Positions 29,009-37,237 of a DNA stretch of 64,000 nucleotides are shown in pieces. The first letter of the stretch is position 1. The number at the start of each line of letters is the position of its first letter. Origin of the DNA: Corynebacterium parakroppenstedtii (GTDB taxonomy: Bacteria > Actinomycetota > Actinomycetes > Mycobacteriales > Mycobacteriaceae). The stretch lies in NCBI RefSeq assembly GCF_019754935.1, contig NZ_JAGSOA010000003.1:372001-436000 (forward strand), in the 5' to 3' direction. The position numbers and the translations under genes are program-made. The notes under the pieces are model-generated. The model was not told where the DNA came from, did no database searches, and was given only the letters and a program-made list of their open reading frames with translations.

Positions 29009-30649
29009 TTATCCTTTCCGCACGCTAATGGTCCATCCGGCGTCGTCGGTAGCCTCGAAGTTCGTGACCTCGTGACCATCGGTCGCCGCCCACCGCGGGA
29101 TAGCGTCCGTCGCCTGGGTGCAATCGAAGTCGATGACCAGCTCGTCCCCGCTGGAGAGCTGCTGCATCGCGGCTTTCGCTTCGATCAACGGGAACGGGCA
29201 CACCGCACCCAGCGTATCCAGGGCAAATCGTCGCTCGCCGACGCGACGTAAACCACCACGGAGCTTCGGGTTCACGTCATTAGGGCCACCATCAGTCGGG
29301 CGCTCGAGCACAGACACTGCAGGTAAGCCAACAGCGGTCGCGAATCCACCGACATTCAAATCGGAATCGGGGGCAGAACCTCCACCTGCGGAAGCCCCCA
29401 CCAACACAGGCTCGCGTTCAGGACTCTTACGATCATCAGACTCTGCCAACACTCCAGTGCGCTCAACTGCACCAGACTCAGGCGTCAGGTCATCGACTCC
29501 GTTAGGCTCAGGTTCCAAGTCATCGACGCCGGCAGAGGCAGCGGCCAAATCGCCGGCACTAGCCGCGCGGGTGGCGTCGGCAGTAGATGGTGACAAGGTG
29601 TAGCCATCCGGATCTTGAGAGTTGATCGGCTCGGCAGGCTTCAGCCACAGCTTCGCGGCGAACCCCACCCCCAACGCGATGAAGAGTAAAGCAACCCAGC
29701 CTTGGCAGCTAAACAGCGATGTCTGCACCATGCCGTTCCCGACCGTGCAGCCACCCGCCCACGCGGCGCCGACGCCCATCAACACGCCGCCGGCAACCGA
29801 CCGCACCGCCTGGGTTCCCGACGGAACTCGCACGCGGAACTCCCCCGACGCCTTCGCCGCCAAGTACGACCCGATCAGGATCCCAAGCACAAGGAGGGCT
29901 CCCCAGTTGATGCGGGTCGCGTCACCCGTCGTCACGAAACGAACCAGGTCCGAGCTGGGTGTGGTGATTCCCAAACCATCGTTGCGGCCCGTCGCCGCCG
30001 AAAGCGGCCATGCGATGACACCGAGCACGCCGACGATCGCCCCGGTCGTGTACACGTGCCAGGGCTTTTCCGCCAACAGGTGCGCGAGGCCCGTCTTCTT
30101 CGGTGCGAGCTGGGCGATTTTGGGTTGAGCTGCCTCGGCACGGGCAAACTTTGCGACGAGGAACGCGGTCAGCACGGCCAGCGGGAGAGCCAAGCCCCAC
30201 GCCGAGACCCCTAGCGACTGCTGGATAGTGGTGAGGGGAACCGTGTATTCGCGGAGCCCGCTGTTAATCCCTTTTAACGCCCCCGCTTTCATCGCGGCGG
30301 CCGATAAGCCATACGTGAGCAGGGCAATCCAGGACCCGACCAGGCCTTCGCCGGAGCGATACCATGTTCCTGACGCGCACCCGCCCGCCAACACAATGCC
30401 AACGCCGAAGAGGAAGCCGCCGATGATGACGGCGACGGGGGCGAAGTCGTCGACCTCCGGGGTGATGACACCCAGCGATGTTAGTGCGGCTAAGCCCACC
30501 GCGTGGACGGCGATGACGACGAGGAGCGCCACGAATCCGCGCCACGTTTTCAGCGTGAAGATGTCACGCAACATACCGGTGACACAAAAGCGACCCCTTT
30601 GCATGACGTAACCGAGGACCGTTCCGAGCATGAGACCGGTAATAAGCAT
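29009..30649 (-). CDS. Thiosulfate/sulfur transporter TsuA fused to a TusA domain
   Basis: 546 residues from ATG 30649 (GAAAGG upstream); a longer frame to 30772 exists but lacks a ribosome site. The first 380 residues are a YeeE/YedE (DUF395) membrane protein with the three conserved cysteine sites RGRFCVTGM, LAGGCASGTW and WAGGCTVGNG, which in characterised TsuA pass thiosulfate through the membrane. An acidic linker (about 385-470) leads to a TusA-type domain with the CPxP motif (TLGAVCPFPLIEAKAAM). In other bacteria the partner TusA/TsuB is a separate protein; here channel and sulfur acceptor are one chain. It is flanked by two related surface-protein genes on the other strand. Confidence 0.9.
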   Translation of the reverse strand: MLITGLMLGTVLGYVMQRGRFCVTGMLRDIFTLKTWRGFVALLVVIAVHAVGLAALTSLGVITPEVDDFAPVAVIIGGFLFGVGIVLAGGCASGTWYRSGEGLVGSWIALLTYGLSAAAMKAGALKGINSGLREYTVPLTTIQQSLGVSAWGLALPLAVLTAFLVAKFARAEAAQPKIAQLAPKKTGLAHLLAEKPWHVYTTGAIVGVLGVIAWPLSAATGRNDGLGITTPSSDLVRFVTTGDATRINWGALLVLGILIGSYLAAKASGEFRVRVPSGTQAVRSVAGGVLMGVGAAWAGGCTVGNGMVQTSLFSCQGWVALLFIALGVGFAAKLWLKPAEPINSQDPDGYTLSPSTADATRAASAGDLAAASAGVDDLEPEPNGVDDLTPESGAVERTGVLAESDDRKSPEREPVLVGASAGGGSAPDSDLNVGGFATAVGLPAVSVLERPTDGGPNDVNPKLRGGLRRVGERRFALDTLGAVCPFPLIEAKAAMQQLSSGDELVIDFDCTQATDAIPRWAATDGHEVTNFEATDDAGWTISVRKG

Positions 30650-31115
30650 GGCAACCTTTCCGCTTGATGGGTGGCGTCTGATGAGCGCCACCCAATGAAT
30701 GAGGGCAAATGAGGACATCCGCCCTACGTCACGACGGTCATACATGGCGACCACCGACGTGGACGCCATCATGTTCGTGCTTAGAGTAGCCTAAAGTAGA
30801 CCGCTCTGTCTATAGTCTTTGTGTAGGGCTTTTACAGCGGGAGTGAATGGCGCAATTTCCAGTGGGGGGTGAGGGTGCAGGAAAGGGCGGACCAGGAAAA
30901 AGCGTGCAAGAGTCCGACACCTGCGGGCTTGCCTCAACGCTCCCCACAAAAACGGGTACACAACACAGACTTGTGCCGTGGGTAATAAATGGTGGGCTTC
31001 ACGTCTGCTTTAGTAGAAGAGTGCGAATACGGTGAAGTCAGCACGCGCAATTGAATACACAACTAACTAGTCCCTAGCTCACCAGCCACCCCACCCCACT
31101 GAACAAGGAATCACC
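30650..31115. other. Intergenic region before tsuA and the second surface-protein gene
   Basis: 466 bases between divergent genes. The notable element is TAGAC-CGCTCT-GTCTA (30797-30812), an inverted repeat with 5-bp arms, about 150 bases upstream of the tsuA start. A 62-codon frame at 30847-31035 lacks a ribosome site and a protein-like composition and is not called. Nothing else clear is seen. Confidence 0.45.
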
Positions 31116-32177
31116 ATGAGCGACGAATCAGAAAAACAGCCACACAATGACCCCGAGACCACCCAATTTCCGCCCAATAATCCCGAAGGTACGTGGAATA
31201 ATGCGGGCGGTCAGGACAACACGTGGGGCAACGGAAGCGCGCAGAACAACGGAGCTTGGCAAAACACGGATGCGCAGAACAACGCGGCCGGTCAGAACAA
31301 CGAAACACGGCAATTCCCGCCGGTAAACAACCCGAACAACCCACAGGGATCACGACAGAGGCAAGACACTCCAGGATTCGGCACTCAACCACCCAACCAA
31401 TCCCAATGGGGACAACCGCCGACATCACAACAGCCAGCACCAAACCAAGGGTTTTCTCAAGCCGGATTTTCTCAGGGCGAGCATGCTCCAAGCGGGAATA
31501 ACTATGGCGGAAATGGAAGCACCGGCGTCTCCGCAGACACAAAACCTAACCGCATTGGCGCGAAAGGCATCGCCAGTATTGTTGGCATACTCGTGTTGCT
31601 CGGCGGAGCGATTGGTGGAGCGAGTTACGTGTGGTCCAACCACCACAATGGACAGGACAACAATGGAGCAGCGCTCGCCACTTCGGTAACGCAGTCGCGG
31701 GCGGCGACCCCGTCAGTTAATCCCACCCCCGGGCAGGAAACCACAGAGCCTACCCGAAATAACGCCGCGATCCATCCCACCGTCAATAACGACGACGACA
31801 CGACGGCGGACACCACTGAAGAAAGCGACGATTCTGACAGCTCAAGTAACAACTCGAATAGCAGTTCAGCAGGAGAATGCGATTCCCCAGGGGGTGACGG
31901 GAAAACTTACCAGATAGTAGTAGAAAAAGGCGATATTGACTGCGCCGATGCTCAAGAAGTGCTCAAGCGCTACGACGAGGCCCCCCAAGACGATGGAGGC
32001 CGGGATGGAGAGCGCCACGGCAATTTCCAATACTGGGATTCCACCACCGACGATTGGAGCTGCGTTTCACCCACGTATGCCACCGCAAAAAGAGAAAACC
32101 GCACCACTGGCTGCGGCAATGAAGAATTGGGAGCCTCATTCTTCATTCCTTTTGGCTCTGGGGAAGACCGCGACTAA
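31116..32177 (+). CDS. N/Q-rich membrane-anchored surface protein (paralogue)
   Basis: 353 residues with the same plan as the 27.2-kb protein. The cytoplasmic N-terminal tail (1-145) is Asn/Gln/Pro-rich with repeats such as QNNGAWQNTDAQNN; one helix (about 155-173, ASIVGILVLLGGAIGGASYV) follows; an Asp/Ser/Asn spacer comes next; and a C-terminal module begins VVEKGDIDCADAQEVLKRYD and ends in WSCVSPTYATAKRENRTTGC. The GDxDCxxAxExxxxY...WxC pattern is shared with the larger paralogue. Start ATG 31116 after AAGGAATC. Function unknown; the module is probably extracellular and disulfide-linked. Confidence 0.75.
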   Translation: MSDESEKQPHNDPETTQFPPNNPEGTWNNAGGQDNTWGNGSAQNNGAWQNTDAQNNAAGQNNETRQFPPVNNPNNPQGSRQRQDTPGFGTQPPNQSQWGQPPTSQQPAPNQGFSQAGFSQGEHAPSGNNYGGNGSTGVSADTKPNRIGAKGIASIVGILVLLGGAIGGASYVWSNHHNGQDNNGAALATSVTQSRAATPSVNPTPGQETTEPTRNNAAIHPTVNNDDDTTADTTEESDDSDSSSNNSNSSSAGECDSPGGDGKTYQIVVEKGDIDCADAQEVLKRYDEAPQDDGGRDGERHGNFQYWDSTTDDWSCVSPTYATAKRENRTTGCGNEELGASFFIPFGSGEDRD

Positions 32178-32329
32178 CCGCCCCCAAGAACCGTCGATAA
32201 TTGAGAATGATAATCGAGAATAAGGGTCAGGGAACGAACCATCGCTAGTTATTACCCCGTCGTTAGCGTAGGCAACCGTCGATAGTGGTACCCAAAAAGG
32301 CCATCAGTGCGTCCCAACAAAAGGCTGCA

Positions 32330-32402
32330 CTAATGACCTATCAGTGTCAAAGGTCTATCGGGCCCATTAACCTACCAGACCGCATGACCTATCAGGGCCA
32401 AC
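32330..32402. repeat. Short direct repeats between convergent genes
   Basis: ATGACCTATCAG occurs at about 32333 and 32386, with a related AGGTCTATCGGG between. Short and of unclear meaning; possibly remnants of a duplicated 3' region. Confidence 0.35.
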
Positions 32403-33075
32403 TCTGAGTGAAGATGGTGCCGTAAATCCACGGGAGGAACTGATCAACCTTCGTGTAGTTCGCCATCGTCCGCCCCTGACCGTCCTTACCGCTCGACGAG
32501 CACAAAACACCGTAAAGTACGGGACCAATGTGGAATGCTCCGCCGGAGTCGCCATGCTCCTGGTGACCAATGATGGACTTTGTTTCGAACATATCCGCAT
32601 TGCCTGGGCGTGGCCCTCGCGTCGGACCCGAGACAAAAGCCAAACCTTGTTTCTCAGGGAAGCGGGCATGGCCCCACCCAGTGAACTGCCCTGGCTGATT
32701 TGGCATAGGGCCGGGCGACGGCAACATGATGGGCCGAACCCCCATCGAAACGTCAGTGCGAACCAGAGCGACATCGGCGCCGCCCGGTTCACGAACGACT
32801 CGATCAACTTTGAATGTTTGCTGAGCTCGCTCACCAATCTTCACATGGCCACCCGGACCATGACTATTACCCAAACAATGTGCCGCAGTGATAACCCAGC
32901 GGTCCGATAAAACGGAACCACTACACACGCCACCAATAAGAACTTCAGCGGACCATGGTTCAAAAACGGCATTGTAACCATCAGCTACCGCATTCGCCGA
33001 TGGTGCAGCCACTGTTGTCCCAACTACACATGCTGCAGCACATGCTATAGCGCTCAGCACTTTTCTAATCTTCAA
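32392..33075 (-). CDS. Secreted trypsin-like serine protease (S1 family)
   Basis: A chymotrypsin-fold protease exported by a Sec signal (KIRKVLSAIACAAACVVGTTVAAPSANA). The catalytic triad is visible: His66 in ITAAHC, Asp101 in ADVALVR and Ser177 in GDSGGAF. I start it at TTG 33075 (GGTAG upstream), which gives a normal signal peptide and 227 residues; an ATG at 33132 adds 19 residues ahead of it. The protein ends shortly after the last expected strand (FLPWIYGTIF), so it has no wall anchor and is probably released. It converges on the surface-protein gene at 31.1 kb. Confidence 0.9.
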   Translation of the reverse strand: MKIRKVLSAIACAAACVVGTTVAAPSANAVADGYNAVFEPWSAEVLIGGVCSGSVLSDRWVITAAHCLGNSHGPGGHVKIGERAQQTFKVDRVVREPGGADVALVRTDVSMGVRPIMLPSPGPMPNQPGQFTGWGHARFPEKQGLAFVSGPTRGPRPGNADMFETKSIIGHQEHGDSGGAFHIGPVLYGVLCSSSGKDGQGRTMANYTKVDQFLPWIYGTIFTQSWP

Positions 33076-33386
33076 TTTTCTACCTATCACTGATCTACAC
33101 GAAAGAAAACAAAGGGAAACGTGGAAACTCATGTTCCCACTCCGATATATCTACTTCGGCTCCCATTGCATTACATCATATACATATGACGTCTGACAAG
33201 TCCGTTGCGGTGCGATAATGCCGTTATCAGGGTGAGTTAGCCCCCCTATCAGCCTTGGGTAGATTCACCACGCAAATGCCTTCGAGATCTATCTCACAGC
33301 CCAACAGAAATTGAAATAAGAAAAAACTTTTTCAGAAATCGGTCGAACCTTAAAACCAGTTCGTCTTTACATCAGGTGAAGAAAAA

Positions 33387-34277
33387 TCACACTAAAGCCG
33401 GTTCACATTCGCCACAATACTTATGCTTATGAGCAGACGTACATGCGTCACACCGCAAGAACAATTTCCGACACTTGTCATTCGCGCAATTCACGAATTG
33501 TGCCGTCGGCTTTCCGCATTCAACACAGTGTCCTAACGATTCTGCGCCGTCGCCAAATTCCATATGCATTCTCTTATCAAAAACATATAAAGATCCATCC
33601 CAATACCCATCGTTTCCGTACGCTTCCCCGTAGCGCACGATCCCCCCGTCCAGCTGATAGACCTCTTGGAAGCCGCGGTTCTTCATCAGCACTGACAAAA
33701 CTTCGCACCGTATACCACCCGTGCAATACGTCACTACCGGTCGCTTCTTCAGGTCGTCGTACTTGCCGGATTCGATCTCATCCAAGAAATCGCGAGTCGT
33801 CGTCGTAGCTGGAACTACAGCATTGCGGAACTTGCCTATTTCTGCCTCCATGGCGTTACGGCCGTCGAAAAACACCACCTCATCGCCACGTTCGTCCATC
33901 AAATGATGCAGGTCCTCCGGTTTCAGATGCGTACCGCCACCGATGACACCCTCTTCATTCACCTTCAATTCATCCACAGCGCCGAATGTGACTAACTCCG
34001 GGCGGACTTTCACACTCAAGCGGGGGAAGTCATCCCCTTCACCCTCTGACCACTTAATATCGGCATTCTTAAAAGGTGCGTAGCTGCGCGTTTCACGGCA
34101 ATAACGTTTGACGTCGTTAAGTTCCCCGCCGAGCGTCGCATTAATGCCATCTTTAGAAATAATGACCCGGCCTTTGAGATTCCACTTCTCCGCCAAGGCC
34201 TTCTGCCACAGACGAATCGCTTCAGGGTCGGCTAGAGGCGTGAACACATAAAACAGCACAATTTTCGGCATGGACAT
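33387..34277 (-). CDS. trhO: tRNA uridine(34) hydroxylase (rhodanese-like, TrhO/YceA)
   Basis: Makes 5-hydroxyuridine at tRNA wobble position 34. 296 residues: an acylphosphatase-like N-terminal domain ([16 protein letters not shown]), a rhodanese domain with Cys185 in YCTGGIRCE, and a Cys-rich C-terminal tail ([19 protein letters not shown] ... CDAC ... CGECEP) that probably binds metal. I choose ATG 34277 (MSMPKIV); TAGAAT sits about eight bases upstream and no ribosome site is visible, suggesting a leaderless mRNA. It is divergent from dhaK. Confidence 0.92.
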   Translation of the reverse strand: MSMPKIVLFYVFTPLADPEAIRLWQKALAEKWNLKGRVIISKDGINATLGGELNDVKRYCRETRSYAPFKNADIKWSEGEGDDFPRLSVKVRPELVTFGAVDELKVNEEGVIGGGTHLKPEDLHHLMDERGDEVVFFDGRNAMEAEIGKFRNAVVPATTTTRDFLDEIESGKYDDLKKRPVVTYCTGGIRCEVLSVLMKNRGFQEVYQLDGGIVRYGEAYGNDGYWDGSLYVFDKRMHMEFGDGAESLGHCVECGKPTAQFVNCANDKCRKLFLRCDACTSAHKHKYCGECEPALV

Positions 34278-34471
34278 GGTGCTGATTCTAATAAGACACC
34301 TGCTACGCCCAAGAAATCGTGAGGCTCCGATAAGCAGCTCGTCGCCCCTCAACACCTCTGTATCGCGAGTAACCTAGGCCTACGAAGACTGCGGAACATC
34401 GACGCACTAAAACAAGAACTACAGAGCCACCCGATGGTGAAATAGTGAGCACACACCTAGGAGTCAGGTTT

Positions 34472-35476
34472 ATGAAGAAGCTAATCAACGACCCGCATGA
34501 CGTCGTCACGGAGAGTATCGAGGGGGTGGGCTTGGCACACCCAGAGCTCGTCACGGTCAATCCCGACCCGCTGTTTGTCACCCGAAGCTCTCACAATGCC
34601 AAGGAACAAGGCAAAGTGGGCGTCATTTCGGGTGGTGGCTCCGGACACGAGCCTCTCCATGCGGGGTTCGTCGGCACTGGGATGCTCGACGCCGCCGTTC
34701 CTGGCGCCGTGTTCACGTCACCAACGCCCGACCCGATCCTCGAAGCGGCAAAGAGCGCCGATAAGGGTGCAGGCGTGGTATTCGTCGTTAAGAATTACAC
34801 CGGGGACGTGCTCAATTTCGATACCGCTGCTGACCTTGCCGATATGGAGGACCTCGAGGTTCGGCAGGTCATCGTGAACGACGATGTCGCCGTTGAGGAT
34901 TCAACTTTTACCGCTGGCCGACGTGGCGTCGCCGGCACTTTCTTGGTCGAGAAGATCACCGGGGCCGCGGCGGAACGCGGATTGACTCTCGACGAGGTCG
35001 AACGCATCGCGCACAGTGCCATTCATAACGTGCGGTCGATGGGTGTGGCATTGACGTCGTGCACCGTTCCTCACGTGGGGAAGCCGTCCTTTGACCTCGA
35101 CGACAGCGAGATTGAACTGGGCGTGGGCATTCACGGCGAGCCTGGCCGACGTCGCGTCCCCATGAGTAGTGCGAATGAGATCACGGATCAGCTGCTCGAC
35201 CCCATTGTTGCGGATCTGGAGCTGAAGAAGTCCGACCGCGTTATTGCCCTGGTCAACGGCATGGGCGGCACGCCGTTGTCCGAGTTGTACATCGTTTTCC
35301 GACGGGTGGCGCAGCGGCTATCGGACCTCGGTGTTGCTCTCGAGCGGTCCGACGTCGGGAACTTCGTCACCAGCCTGGAAATGCAGGGTGTGTCCGTCAC
35401 GCTGCTCCGCGTCGATGATGAACTACTCTCCCTGTACGACGATCCCGCCCGGACGCCGGCATTTGTCAAGAAATAA
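34472..35476 (+). CDS. dhaK: Dihydroxyacetone kinase subunit DhaK
   Basis: Binds dihydroxyacetone for phosphorylation by DhaL-ADP and DhaM. 334 residues from ATG 34472 with AGGAG upstream. SGGGSGHEPLHAGFVG and the covalent substrate-binding His221 in VGIHGEPG are present. First gene of dhaKLM, with a strong ribosome site and 50-base spacing to dhaL. Confidence 0.96.
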   Translation: MKKLINDPHDVVTESIEGVGLAHPELVTVNPDPLFVTRSSHNAKEQGKVGVISGGGSGHEPLHAGFVGTGMLDAAVPGAVFTSPTPDPILEAAKSADKGAGVVFVVKNYTGDVLNFDTAADLADMEDLEVRQVIVNDDVAVEDSTFTAGRRGVAGTFLVEKITGAAAERGLTLDEVERIAHSAIHNVRSMGVALTSCTVPHVGKPSFDLDDSEIELGVGIHGEPGRRRVPMSSANEITDQLLDPIVADLELKKSDRVIALVNGMGGTPLSELYIVFRRVAQRLSDLGVALERSDVGNFVTSLEMQGVSVTLLRVDDELLSLYDDPARTPAFVKK

Positions 35477-35526
35477 ACCGGAATAAAAACGGGGAATAAA
35501 CGGAAATAAATCAGAGGAGGAACACA

Positions 35527-36159
35527 ATGTCAGATTTGGATAAGGCATGGGCTGAACGGTGGATCCGCGGGTGCGCCGAGGCCGCGAGCGAGCACCGCGA
35601 GGAATTGATCGATCTAGACCGAGCTATTGGCGACGCTGACCACGGCGAAAACGTGGACCGTGGTTTTCAGGCCGTGGTGAAGAAGCTGGACGACGACCAG
35701 CCCCAGGACATTGCGGGCGTTTTTAAGCTGACCGCGAAGACGCTGATGTCGACGGTCGGCGGGGCGTCCGGGCCGCTGCTCGGCACAGCATTCATGTACG
35801 CAGCGAAGGCCGTATCGGGTGACGGGCTTGATGCCGACGGTGTTGCCTCTGTGGTGGAGTCCGCAGTGGGTGGCGTCGAAAAGCGGGGCAAGGCAACCGA
35901 GGGCGAGAAGACCATGGTTGATGCGTGGGCCCCGGCGGCGCGGGCAGCACGGTCTGCTGCCGATGATGGAAAGGATCCAGCCGAGGTGTTGCAGGCAGCT
36001 GCTCGTGCTGCGGATGAAGGTGCTGAAGCCACCGTCGACATGACTGCTACCAAAGGGCGCGCTTCTTACCTGGGGGAACGCTCTGTGGGACACAAGGATC
36101 CCGGCGCTGCGAGCTCCGCGTATTTCCTCGCCGAGGCCTCCAAAGCCGTTGATGCGTAG
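35527..36159 (+). CDS. dhaL: Dihydroxyacetone kinase subunit DhaL
   Basis: Carries the ADP that is re-phosphorylated by DhaM and passes phosphate to dihydroxyacetone. 210 residues with the Mg-ADP loop GDADHGENVDRGF, GGASGPLLGT and the C-terminal ATKGRASYLGERSVGHKDPGA, typical of DhaL. GAGGAGGAAC precedes the ATG. Confidence 0.96.
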   Translation: MSDLDKAWAERWIRGCAEAASEHREELIDLDRAIGDADHGENVDRGFQAVVKKLDDDQPQDIAGVFKLTAKTLMSTVGGASGPLLGTAFMYAAKAVSGDGLDADGVASVVESAVGGVEKRGKATEGEKTMVDAWAPAARAARSAADDGKDPAEVLQAAARAADEGAEATVDMTATKGRASYLGERSVGHKDPGAASSAYFLAEASKAVDA

Positions 36160-36170
36160 TGGGGTGCGCA

Positions 36171-37226
36171 ATGAGCGAGGTGCTGCAGCGCCTCGAGGAG
36201 GAGGCTCGACAACCGCGTAAGGCTGCTGGTGACGCGGCAGCTACAGCGGCATCAACCACGACTGCAGGCGAGGATTCTGCATATAGCTCTGCAAACAGAG
36301 CAACGACGGAGGAACCACTACCGGAGGAAGAACTTACGGAAGGAACGATGATGACAAGCAATAACGACGCTGCGTCTGGCGCAAACGAAGGTTCCGAACG
36401 CCCGACGACGGACGCTGCCCCGTCGAATTCTGCTTCGGTGGATTCAGCTTCGCCGGACTCTGAACGGAAACAATCGCCACAGGTCGGCGTCGTGGTGGTG
36501 TCCCACTCGAAGCGCTTGGCCGATGGTTTGGCGCTGTTGGCATCGCAAATGGCTAGGGATGTGCTGATCGTTCCGGCGGGTGGTTTGGATGCCGACCCGG
36601 AGGATAAGGGCAACCCCGATGGTGGCGGTATCGGCACCTCGTATGACGCCATTGAGGCCGCTGTTAATAAGGTTGTCGACGCGGGTTTGGCCTGCGCTAT
36701 TTTCACTGACCTGGGATCTGCGACGATGACGGTGGAGATGGTTGTGGACATGCTCGACGACGAGCCCGTTCGGTTTATTGACGCTCCGCTTGTTGAGGCC
36801 ACCGTTGCCGGAGCCGTTGCCGCCCAGCAAGGCCAAGATCTGGATGGTGTGGAGCGCGAGGCTCGGCGTGCGATTTCCGCGTTCGAATCTGAGAGCGCGG
36901 GTGATGGTGATTCGGCAGCCGCGCCGGGCGAAGATGCAGCTAGCGACAGCACTAAAGACGACGATGCGAACGGTGGCGGCTATTCACGGCGTGTGAAGGT
37001 CGCGGATAAGGCCGGCCTGCACGCGCGCCCTGCCGCAAAGTTGGCGGAGATGGCCGCGGACTCAAAGGAAGGCATCTTGGTCAACGACGCGGATGCTGAC
37101 TCGGCGATGTCCCTGATGGGTTTGGGCGCTGAGTGCGGCGAGGAGGTTACTGTTTCGGGTGATCGATCTGAAAAAGCATTGATTGACTCGATTGCCGACG
37201 CTATCGCGGCCGGCCTGGACGAGTAG
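36171..37226 (+). CDS. dhaM: DhaM phosphotransferase with fused HPr domain
   Basis: Phosphoryl donor to DhaL, fed by the PTS. 351 residues from ATG 36171, 12 bases after dhaL; a second ATG pair at 36348/36351 has a better ribosome site (GGAAGGAACG) and would remove a 59-residue acidic, Ala/Thr-rich lead. The DhaM (EIIA-Man-like) domain has phospho-His112 in VVVSHSKRLADGL, followed by an acidic linker and an HPr domain with phospho-His284 in KAGLHARPAAKLAEMA. Enterobacterial DhaM continues into an EI-like part that is absent here. General HPr/EI from elsewhere must phosphorylate it. It converges on the next gene. Confidence 0.92.
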   Translation: MSEVLQRLEEEARQPRKAAGDAAATAASTTTAGEDSAYSSANRATTEEPLPEEELTEGTMMTSNNDAASGANEGSERPTTDAAPSNSASVDSASPDSERKQSPQVGVVVVSHSKRLADGLALLASQMARDVLIVPAGGLDADPEDKGNPDGGGIGTSYDAIEAAVNKVVDAGLACAIFTDLGSATMTVEMVVDMLDDEPVRFIDAPLVEATVAGAVAAQQGQDLDGVEREARRAISAFESESAGDGDSAAAPGEDAASDSTKDDDANGGGYSRRVKVADKAGLHARPAAKLAEMAADSKEGILVNDADADSAMSLMGLGAECGEEVTVSGDRSEKALIDSIADAIAAGLDE

Positions 37227-37237
37227 CTCTTCGGAGA

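Noticed and set aside
30847-31035. 62-codon plus-strand frame before the second surface-protein gene
   Set aside because: No ribosome site and no protein-like pattern; it lies in an upstream regulatory region.
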